In this document: positions 55,810 to 64,000 of the stretch, piece by piece
Position numbering within the stretch: the stretch's first letter is position 1
Layout: each line of letters begins with the position of its first letter
Assembly (NCBI RefSeq): GCF_029962835.1
Contig: NC_080590.1
Coordinates: 69,961,501 to 70,025,500 of the forward strand
DNA length: 64,000 nt
Origin: Magnolia sinica
Lineage: Eukaryota; Streptophyta; Magnoliopsida; Magnoliales; Magnoliaceae
Reading direction: 5' to 3'
Translations under genes and position numbers: made by a program
Notes under the pieces: generated by a model
The model's database searches: none
Seen by the model: only the letters and a program-made list of their open reading frames with translations
Told to the model about the DNA's origin: nothing

Positions 55810-57298
55810 CTTCTCTTCCTTGGTGTATTATCGTAGATGACCCTTACAGATGAGGGTCTAGATCTCGTCCTTGAGATCTATGCAGTCGCTCATATTGTGA
55901 CCGTGGTCACAATGGAATCGGCAATACTTGCGCTTATCTCGCTAATCTGTCTCAGCCTTCATGCAAACCAGCCAGTTCAGGAGTTTCGGGCCCCTGATAT
56001 CTAGCAGGATCTGCTCCTGGGATGTGTTGAGGGGAGTGTAGGAGCGGAACTTACTTTCGGGCCTCCTGCTTGGTCAGCAATCACGAGAGGCACGATCGTC
56101 TGACTTCTTATTAAATGACTGAAGCTCTTCGTTCCTTAGTCTCTTCTCCTTGGACGATTACTTGGCTACTTGGAAATTCTTGTGATAGTTAGAGAACTCC
56201 TCGGCATTGGTGTATTTCTGAGCTTGGTTGATGAGCTCAGATAAAGTAGTCAGCGGATTCTTCCCAATTGAGAAGACGAACTTTCCTTCTCTGAGTCCGC
56301 TGAACATAGCAAAAAGTGTCATCTTGTCGTCGTAGTCATCCACTAACAATGCCTCTTCATATAAGCGGGTGATGAAGTCTTTCAATGATTCCTTGTTCCC
56401 CTGTTTGAGGGTAAACAGATGGGTAGTCGGCTTCTGACTCCTATTGTAGCTCTGTGAAGGAGCTGATTGACTTCAGCTTAAGCTGTTAATACCAACTCCG
56501 AGCAGACCTGGAGAGGGTTATCGAGAAGACTTTACACATCATTGCATCCATGGCCGACTGGATCTGCATCCACGAACGGTAGGACTCCACGTGTTCTGAT
56601 GGGTCTCCAGACCTGGAGTATTGGATGACTGGAGGTATCCTAAACCTCTTTGGCATTACCTCGTCCATGATTTCTAAGGTGAAGGGAGGCTCGGTCTCTT
56701 CCATCATCGTCTGGACTACAGTCGGGATGGACGCAGATTGCTGATTCTTCTGAAATGTCTTGAACTAGTCGTGGAGTTCCTTAAGCTGAGCTTCCCAAGG
56801 ATTCTGATTTTTAGCTACTGTCTCTTGGGGGCCCTCCGTCACCTTAGGCACCCTACCCTGTCTTCTGCTTTCCAGCCGATGGCAAAGGTCAGTGGGGGTC
56901 AGAGCTAAAGTTGCGGACACATAAGATGGCTCCGCATCCCAAGCAGGTTACAGGACTCAGGCAGACCGATTCTAGGACACTGCATTGTGCGTAGGGTCGG
57001 GAGCTCGCGCAGACTGTGCCTGGGACCGCCTAACCCAAGAATCGACTTGCTGCGATCTTTCCTTGGGTGCCAGGGTGGCTTCCACCATGTTCAGAGGTGG
57101 CCACTAGTTTTGTTGCGCCTTCATTTGGCTGATTTTATCCTTCAGCATCTGGACTTCATTTTGTAATGCCTTGTACTTTCCTCCTCGACTCCGGGATGGC
57201 CCTATTGGAGCTGATTCGGTAAATAGCAATGAAGAAGACTGGTATTGTCCACTAGGCTCGGGCTCCACCGCTGTCACCTTTTTCTTTCCCCTCGCCAT
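55810..57298 (-). pseudogene. gag: T gag
   Basis: ATG at 57298, about 30 bases after the PBS; N-terminus basic (ARGKKKVTAVEPE) with a short helical stretch (57190-57110). The capsid domain is at 56707-56486 (FRIPPVIQYSRSGDPSEHVESY) and 56385-56158 (MKDFITRLYEEALLV, then SELINQAQKYTNAEE). A degenerate zinc motif, YCRFHCDHGHNMSDC, is near 55925. At least ten stops and a frameshift near 56410. Confidence 0.82.
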
Positions 57299-57330
57299 TT
57301 CTGATAAAAATTTCTAACTTTTTGTTTGAT

Positions 57331-57347
57331 TTCCATAGACGACGCCA
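57331..57347 (-). promoter_or_regulatory. T primer-binding site
   Basis: On the minus strand TGGCGTCGTCTATGGAA, 5 bases after the LTR end. It resembles the TGGCGCCGTCTGTGGGAA site common in Tat/Ogre elements, with three mismatches. Confidence 0.75.
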
Positions 57348-57352
57348 AAAAA

Positions 57353-58028
57353 TGTTGAGGTCAAAATCTGGACCACCCTCCACTCAATGTTGTGAGCCTC
57401 GAACAGACCCTGGTCCTGTAGAGAAAGGTGAACAAAGGAGACCCTGGCTTAAATAGGGGACCCTCCGATGCCTAAGTTAGGCTAGGGAATTTAGGTCTAA
57501 GTCACATAATGTAAAGAGAGGGTGCAAGATCTTGCATACCTATTGCAAAGGGATCCCCTAGTATTTATACATGTGGTTAGAGAAGATCGCGTCTGTTAAT
57601 CTCGGCACGATTTACTCAATCATGCGGATATTGTAATCGTGGAGATATTATCCGCAATCTTTGAGTCGTGTAGCGTATCGTGTCTTAACGGCACATATCC
57701 CTGGGCAAGATCTTCGGTCACGTTCGTATTTAAGTTAGCTTACCGGCTCGACACTCGGAGTGTCCTCACCCAAGCTCGACCTCATCTTATCCAGACCTAA
57801 GGCCGAGTACTAGTATTAGGAGTCAGTCAAATACTTTGCCTCAGACTCAGATGTACGTATAGCTTGACTATTTTGCCAATGTGAATTATTGAACAAGGAT
57901 CATAGCTCGGAGTCATTCGCCGGTAGCGGACTCGGCCACACTGAACCTTCATAGCCTCCAAAGGTCTTCCCTCTGATTTTCGAGCTCTGTAATCAGCTTG
58001 ATTTGTCGGATCAGATTTTCCCATAATA
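57353..58028 (-). repeat. T 5' LTR
   Basis: 676 bp. On the element strand it starts TATTATGG and ends CCTCAACA, so the usual TG start reads TA in both copies. TATAAATAC at 57570-57562. Confidence 0.9.
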
Positions 58029-58033
58029 GGTAG

Positions 58034-58921
58034 CATTGTCCCGTCAAAACATGATGCCTTTGAACCCCATTCTGATCATTGAAGCATTTGATTGCTGGGG
58101 CATTGATTTCATTGGACCATTCCCCCAATCTTTTAAAAATTTATATATTTTTCTCGTCATAGACTATATCACTAAATGGGTCGAGGCAATTCCATGCCGG
58201 AACAATGACCATTAAACGGTCATTATGTTTTTAAAATAGAACATCCTTTCCTAGTTCAAAATGCCTCGAGCCATCATTAATGAAGGAGGCTAACATTTTT
58301 GTAATAGGCCATTCGCAAACCTAATGAAGAAATATGACATCTCTCATAAGGTGAGCACTCCATACCACCCACAAACTAGTGGTCACGCTGAGATTTCCAA
58401 TAGAGAGATTTAAACAAATTTTAGAGAAAACGGTTAACCTTGACCACAAGGATTGGTCAATTCAATTGACCGATGCTTTATGGGCTTACCGTACTGCATT
58501 TAAAACCCCTATTGGAATGTCTCCCTTTAGACTTGTCTATGAGAAGGCTTGCCACTTACTTGTGGAGTTGGAACATAGGGCCTACTAGGCGATTAAAAAT
58601 CTGAACTTCAATTTAGACAACACTGGCTCGCTATGCAAACTTCAGTTGAATGAACTCGAAGAAATCCGGAATGATGCATACGAGAACTCGAGAATTTACA
58701 AGGAGAGGATGAAGGTGTTTCATGACCAACACATTCTTCGAAAATCATTCACACTAGGTCAGAAGGTCCTTTTGTACAATTCTCAATTACATCTTTTTCC
58801 AGGAAAGCTCCGATCTCGTTGGTCCAGCCCTTCCACTATGACAAATGTCTATCCTCATGAGGCTATTGAGATAGAGAATCCGAACAATGGCAATAAGTTT
58901 AAAGTGAATGGAATCGTTTAA
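58034..58921 (+). pseudogene. pol: G2 integrase core and C-terminus
   Basis: Right half of the split integrase: AFDCWGIDFIGPFP (about 58085-58130, D1), VIDYITKWVEAIPC, a D2 site read as IINEGG (Asp to Asn, about 58273), and the Glu near 58390 in HAEISNREI just before a frameshift. Then an open stretch (58379-58588: [34 protein letters not shown]) and, after a TAG, 58646-58921 with the integrase tail [12 protein letters not shown] and [16 protein letters not shown] new stop in VIM...FLK near 58237. Confidence 0.85.
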
Positions 58922-60141
58922 AGCCATTTGTTGAGAAATTTGATTCAGAGGACATGTCTATACCTCTGACTAATCCTATGTACCAGGATTGATCTCCTAG
59001 TCTGATGAAGATATAGTTAGGTTTACTACTTTCATGTTATATTTAGGATAGTTTGCTTTATGTTGTTTAGGATAGTTTGTTTTCCGTTGTTTTAGGATAA
59101 TTTGCTTTTTGTTGGTGTAACTCTTATGCCAACCATCTTCACATTGAGACCATTGGAAAAGCCTCAAAATTCCTTCTTCAAGTACTACCTTTTCATCACT
59201 TTCCTTTTCTTTTCATTACCTCTTGTGTATTACATGCCTAATTTTTTTTACATTGAGGACAATGTAGATTTTTCGGTTGGGAATGGGGGATTAGGTGAAC
59301 TAATCAGTGTTTTCTCAGTTTTGAGCAAAATTTTTAGAAATTTTCAATGTTTCAAGTTGAAATCTATTTGGAAAGCAATGAATTGTGTGCTTAAGAATGC
59401 TTTAAGTATGATAAGATAGAGATTGAATTTTGGATTGTTAGAGTCTGATCATCTAAGTAACTTATCACTTAAGTGCTTGCGTTCAATTGATTAAGAGGCA
59501 GTTTAAATATCATGTTAAATCACAAGACACATTCAATTTGCCTTCTGTAGGACATACTAGAATTTTTGAGTGTTAGTATGTGACTCATTGATAGATGGTG
59601 AGAATCGAGTCTGGAGAATTATATCCACCTTAAAAGAAGAAAAGAACCAGTTAAAAAGCAGGAGATTAACAAAGAGGTCATGAAAAAGAATTAAAATAAT
59701 GAAAATTTAGAAAAAAAAATGCAAAAATAAAAAGAATGAATACAAACTAACTGTCGATATAAAATTAAAAAATGGAAAAAGAAGGAAAAAGGGATAAGTT
59801 CAGAATCAGTGCTTGAGTTTCAAACTGATCTTGAAGTGATGAGCATAGCTAACATGATGAATTGATAGTATTCATGCGGGAAGTAAATTGACTTTCACTA
59901 AGCACATTGAAAACTTAATATACAAATTATGCTTCGATATTAGTGATGAAGAACTTATTTGATCGGTTTCTTAAGTGATTAGGCTCTAGGTTTTCAAAAT
60001 CTCACTTTCATATCCTAATTTTACCCATTCATCCTTAAGTGCACAAAAGATTGTTTCCTGAAAAATATTTTTGACATTAAGCATTGAGATTTATTTTCCA
60101 CATACTTTGCTCAGGACTAGTAAAATATTGGTTGGGAATTG
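58922..60141 (+). other. G2 3' non-coding region and PPT
   Basis: No envelope-like ORF. Three copies of AGGATARTTTGYTTT (59045-59110); the CATTGAGGACAATGT word (about 59251) usual in Athila 3' regions; an A-rich stretch (59690-59790). A GGTTGGGAATTG purine-rich run abuts the LTR at 60142. Confidence 0.65.
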
Positions 60142-61564
60142 TGTTAAGGGTAAAATATTGCATATTGGACCTCATTTATTACTTAGTTTTATGAGCATAA
60201 TAATGCTTAATGTTCTATTTTAATCATGTTTGTGTTGCAAGGTGAATTTAAGGGCTTGGATTGAAAAGGATGCTAAAAGCATGGATTTAACGCTCAAGAA
60301 TCACCAAGGTCAAGGATGGATCTGATGAGACCAAGAATGAAGAATTCACATGCCAAACATCTAAGAAAACTAAGTGAGGAAGGAAAAGCATTGAAAACTT
60401 GAAGTGAAGAAAAGGAACCCTAAAAATCGACGTCCTTCGACTAGTCTAGCCCATCGTTGACCAGTCGAAGGATCCTGCTCGACTAGTCGAAGATTCCTCG
60501 ACTCAAACTCCAGTAATAAAATCATCAAAAATTAGGACATCCTTGACCAGTCAAAGGTGACCCTCAACCAGTCGAGGATGGTCCACGACTAGTCGAGGGT
60601 TACATAAATTTTGTGCAGACTGCGTAACTTTGAGGTGGATTCCAAAAATTTCCAACTCGGTGGCAAAAGAGGTGATGCACAACTATAAATAGGAGTCTCT
60701 AGAGCATCCCTAGGCATCTTCTAGGGTTTAAGGAGTAGAGAAAAAGCGTGGAGAAAGCCGTCGCCAAGAGTTTCTCTTCCTTTTCTTTAGTCGTTTTTAT
60801 GCTTTTCTTAAGAGATTCTAGTTCAATCATATTTATGGTTGGCTAAACCTCTTAGCTAGGGCTAAGAGGTAAAGCTTGTAGCGTGATGGGATGTTTTTTA
60901 TTGCTTTGATTCATGTTTAAGTTAAACTATCTTTGATTCTAGTTTGATATTTAAGAAATACTTTCAGTTTTTAATGGTTTGTTGTGACTCAAATTACAAT
61001 AGATCTGCGATATCTTTGAGTATATTCTTTTCATGTATCTATTGTGAAATTAGGCAATCCTGTTGTTCACCATCATCCCATGGCCATGGTTGGGTGCTGG
61101 AATCCTGCCTAATCCTCCCAATTCTCTTATGATTAGTTGTAGGATTGGTAAATCCTGTTATTTGCCTAATCTCCTAGGCATGGTTTTGTGATGGAATCAC
61201 TTCCAGTTCTTACACCTCTCATCCATTGAGAATTAGGTCAAAGGAAGTTCAGATTTGGTTTTACTGAGATATCTTTCAATTGGATAAGATGAGACTCTGA
61301 TTCCAGTTGTGTCCTTGAGTTGAGCATAGATCTCCCTGATCTGTACAAGTGGATCCTTGGAAACCCTAGTTCCCACCTTTAAACTTACAAGTTTTAGTTA
61401 ATTCACAATTACTCTTTTAATCATTTCGGATTTAGATATACATCTTCTTTTATTTCTAGTTCGAGTTACTCTCAGAATATACATGAGATTAGTTCATGTG
61501 GATTCGACCTCGGTCTCACCGAGATTATTACTACATCGCGACCCTACACTTGGGGTTATGAACA
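60142..61564 (+). repeat. G2 3' LTR
   Basis: 1423 bp. Word block at 60437-60603, TATA box TATAAATA at 60684-60691, ends TTATGAACA, followed by the attga duplication. Confidence 0.92.
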
Positions 61565-61569
61565 ATTGA

Positions 61570-62337
61570 TTCCTCAGGTTGTGTGTTACAGATCATCAAG
61601 ACCTTTTAGAGGCCTCTAATGGGATAATACGTGTAGAGTTCTTGTGTAGTACCTATTGTGCCTTGTGTAGGCATTGTATGTATGCCTTGTTTAGGCATGA
61701 TTGATTGCCTTGTGTAGGCATGATTAGTTGTCTTGTGTAGACACATTAGAGTACCTTGCGTAGGTACTGGTTGCCTTGTGTAGGCATGTTTGAGGCCTTG
61801 TGTAGGACGAGTTGCCTTGTGTAGGCATTCTTAGGAACCTTTATAGGTACTGGTGTCAACCTTGTGTAGGTTATAATGGTTTGAGGTGAACTTGATTTAA
61901 AACCTCCATTAGTGAAATCCGGTACAGTCAAGGGTTGAGTGCGTCTGCCGGGAGTGGAGTAGGTATATAGCCGAACTACTATATATGATTGCGTTTGGGA
62001 TTGCTATTTGTGTACTCATTTTATCATGCTTATCTTGATTGCTTAAAATGATGCACATGAATGGTTATAACTAATAGGAATTACACTCCACACACTCATA
62101 CATCCTACATAGACCAATTGCTTCAATTGTTCATTCTAAGTAGTCTATTGTTTGGTTCCTCTACTTGGCTTGGAAGCCTGTAGAGTTAAGTTTGATACAT
62201 CTTCATTAATTGCATATTAGATCAAGATTGAGGAACTAGGATTTTAAATTGGCATAAATTTTATAAAGTCTTATTCACCCCCCTCTAGGACACTTTAACT
62301 TATTCCATCTATTAGAGTGGTCTAAACCACAATTTCA
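61570..62337 (+). repeat. C3 5' LTR, second part
   Basis: Resumes right after the G2 duplication and ends AATTTCA before the PBS. It holds the hairpin array at 61638-61872, the GGAGTGGAGTAGGT block shared with the C1 and C2 leaders (about 61955), and the CCCCCCTCTAGGACA text near the LTR end shared with C1. Confidence 0.8.
61638..61872 (+). repeat. Array of about 11 small hairpins with TGTGT loops
   Basis: Units have the form arm, TGTGT, arm'. Examples: TGCCT-TGTGT-AGGCA (61659-61673, 61706-61720, 61772-61786, 61813-61827), ATGCCT-TGTTT-AGGCAT (61682-61698), TGTCT-TGTGT-AGACA (61729-61743), AGTACCT-TGCGT-AGGTACT (61750-61768), AACCT-TGTGT-AGGTT (61858-61872). Three units have one mismatch (61638, 61794, 61835). 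Spacing is 15 to 30 bases. It lies in the transcribed leader of C3. Confidence 0.85.
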
Positions 62338-62339
62338 AT

Positions 62340-62351
62340 TAGTATCAGAGC
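62340..62351 (+). promoter_or_regulatory. C3 primer-binding site, tRNA-Met type
   Basis: TAGTATCAGAGC, one mismatch to TGGTATCAGAGC, two bases after the LTR end. Confidence 0.85.
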
Positions 62352-62413
62352 TTTGTTCCTCTTGAAGGGTTTAATCACCTAGAGGAAGATCTATCTCAAC
62401 TAAAGTTGGAATT

Positions 62414-63570
62414 ATGGGCAAAGGAGATGGAACATCAGTCTCACATCCTCCCATCTTTAATGGCTTAAATTATGCATATTGGAAAGCAAGAATGATCTAC
62501 TTCTTACAGACTTTGGATCATGACGTTTGGGAGATAGTTGAGAATGGATATGTTGCTCCCACTGAACAAGTGGTACTTGAAAATGGTACAACTATATCTA
62601 AACCTAAACCAAAAGAGAAGTGGACTCAATTTGATAAAGAAATGAGGATGTGCGAAGCTATAGCTATGAATGCAATTTACTATGGAGTTTGACTGGATGT
62701 ATTCAGTCAGATAAGTATGTGCATAAACTCAAAAGCAGCATGGGAGTTATTAAAAACTACCCATGAAGGAACTAACACAGTAAAAATGTCCCGACTGCAA
62801 CTTCTGACATCTCAATTTGAGAATATAAAGATGGAAGAACATGAGACATTCATGGAGTTTTTTACTAGGTTAAATGGCATATATAACTCCATGGGGGGTC
62901 ATGGGAAAAGAATTCTGGTACCTAAAATTTGTAGGAAAATTTGAGATCGCTATCGGAACGATTTAACCCCAAGGTCACCACTATAGAGGAATGTAGGAAC
63001 ATTGAGGAAATGAAAGTAGAAGAACTAGTAGGTTCCCTACAAACCTTTGAACTACACCTCAAACCACACACAAAGTCCAAAAACAACACTCTTAAGACCT
63101 CTAAGAATATGATTGTAATAGAGGAAGAGGAAAGTGAAAATGAAGGTGGTGATGAGGAGGTAGCTCTCTTTGCTCAACAATTCAAAAAATTCTTCAACAA
63201 GAATCATGGAAAACCATACAATAACAAAGGAAAACAACTAGACAACAAGTGCCAAACAGGCAAACCATTTAAAAAGCCCAGGGAACTCTAGTGTTATAAC
63301 TGCAGGGAATATTGTCATCTATCCACGAATTGTCCCACTGAGAAATCGAAAGGAAAGGCTATGGCAGCCACATGGGATGACACGGATGAATCCAATTCTG
63401 AAAATAGTGATTCTGAGAGTGATAGAGACCAAAAATCCTTAAAAATACTTATGGCCTTCACCACTACAATCGTTCCCAGTTCAAGGGACAAAGAGGAAAG
63501 TGATGAAATGCAAGCCAAAGAGACACACACTTCTAAAAATGAGGAAGAAGTAGAAGAAGAAGAAAAATGA
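62414..63570 (+). pseudogene. gag: C3 gag, capsid and zinc knuckle
   Basis: Copia gag with start at 62414 (MGKGDGTSVSHPPIFNGLNY) and YWKARMIYFLQ. A TGA at 62690, a shift at about 62940, then MKVEELVGSLQTFELHL (63011). The zinc knuckle at 63292-63333 keeps C, C, H and C, but the Gly before His is Cys; a TAG stands directly in front of it (63289). A Ser/Glu/Asp-rich stretch follows to 63570. More diverged from C1 and C2 than these are from each other, so C3 is a different Sirevirus family. Confidence 0.85.
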
Positions 63571-64000
63571 TGATATCCATGATGCTTATGATCAACTTTA
63601 TATTCATAGCATCAGTGTCCTTACGAAACTCAGTGTTGCTGAAAATAAAAACAAACAATTGCAAGATGATTTGAACAAAACTCTAGAAATTCATACCCAT
63701 TTGATAAATGATCTTCAGCAATACCATATGGAAAATGACAAACTAGAAAGGAAAACTACTTCCCTCACATTTGAAATGCTAAAATTAAACAAACAGATTG
63801 AACTCTTAGAATCTGAAAATATGCACCTAAAGAATGAAAATCATAAACTTATTTTTGATTTAGGTAAATCAAAACAATCTGTTGAACTTAGTCATAGATT
63901 CTCCCAAAGCAGCGAAAAACTAGAAAAACTTCTAGGAATGGGAAGAACACAAAAGGATAAGAGAGGCTTAGGTTATGAATCTTGTAAATCAAACTCCTTT
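63566..64000 (+). pseudogene. gag: C3 gag coiled-coil region, running off the window
   Basis: A one-base shift in the GAAGAA run at about 63550-63567 moves gag into a frame open to the window edge. It reads DDIHDAYDQLYIHSI, then a long heptad pattern (about 63630-63900, for example LERKTTSLTFEMLKL and IELLESENMHLKNEN) and a GKSKQSVELSHRFSQ segment. Same place and type as the coiled coils of C1 (17440) and C2 (40430), with a shared GLGYE/GLGYN motif near 63966. Confidence 0.78.

Larger units (their letters stand above)
48650..58028 (-). mobile_element. T: Tat-type Ty3/gypsy element with antisense gene
   Basis: LTRs 48650-49324 and 57353-58028 (plus-strand ends TGTTGAGG and CCATAATA), flanks gggag (48645-48649) and ggtag (58029-58033). 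Sense genes are on the minus strand: gag, protease, truncated RT fused to a second RNase H, integrase. A second RNase H and an antisense ORF between integrase and 3' LTR are marks of the Tat branch (for example Grande and RIRE2). 2 of the first 40 LTR bases differ between copies. It disrupts the G2 integrase. Confidence 0.9.
42641..61564 (+). mobile_element. G2: Athila-type Ty3/gypsy element, full length with T nested inside
   Basis: LTRs 42641-44039 and 60142-61564 (TGTT...AACA) and a perfect duplication attga at 42636-42640 and 61565-61569. tRNA-Asp-type PBS, gag, protease, RT, RNase H and integrase follow in order, then about 1.2 kb of non-coding 3' sequence with no envelope ORF. Without T (9.4 kb) the element is about 9.5 kb. 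Of the first 40 LTR bases 3 differ between copies. Confidence 0.93.

Overview
This window is repeat DNA of a flowering plant and holds no host gene that I can support. It is a stack of LTR retrotransposons inserted into one another: three Ty1/copia elements of the Sirevirus type (C1, C2, C3), two Athila-type Ty3/gypsy elements (G1, G2), one chromodomain Ty3/gypsy element (X), one Tat-type Ty3/gypsy element (T), and two long non-coding TG...CA inserts (S1, S2). All major coding regions carry stop codons or frameshifts. The plant assignment rests on these families, on plant tRNA primer-binding sites, and on the nesting style of large plant genomes. The GTGGGCCCACC-rich text of S1 and S2 resembles magnoliid genomes, but I cannot name a species.

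Layout. G1 fills 1-9889 (+): LTR, tRNA-Asp-type PBS, gag, protease, RT and RNase H, with S1 (3963-7908) in its protease. C2 (+) breaks G1 at about 9890. C2's own LTR is split at 10574 by C1 (10575-38258, +). C1 contains S2 (13278-17058) in gag and X (19303-32626, -) between integrase and RT. C2 resumes at 38264 with the rest of its LTR and a largely intact gag, then is broken at 41208 by C3 (+). C3's LTR is split at 42640 by G2 (42641-61564, +). G2's integrase is split by T (48650-58028, -). C3 resumes at 61570 and runs off the right edge in gag. Five insertions have two visible LTR or insert ends with matching or near-matching 5-bp target duplications within the window: S1 ggaat, S2 atatg, G2 attga (perfect), C1 cgatc/tgatc, X ttaat/ttaac; T has gggag/ggtag. 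The deepest path is G1 > C2 > C3 > G2 > T.

The structural genes (gag, protease, RT, RNase H, integrase) once served replication of each element. Three elements carry more. C1 (3' of pol) and X (5' of gag) both carry an accessory ORF with matching motifs and the same domain order, although they belong to different superfamilies. T carries an antisense gene with its own TATA box and at least one convincing GT-AG intron.

The most unusual non-coding signals are inverted repeats in LTRs. In U3, two palindromic word families (TTCGATGACATCGAA and TCGACYAGTCGA) recur in copia and Athila LTRs, and appear exchanged between the otherwise homologous LTRs of G1 and G2. In the transcribed part of the C3 LTR there is a run of about 11 small hairpins whose arms differ from unit to unit yet stay complementary. 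C1 and C2 have a conserved pair of hairpins at a similar place.
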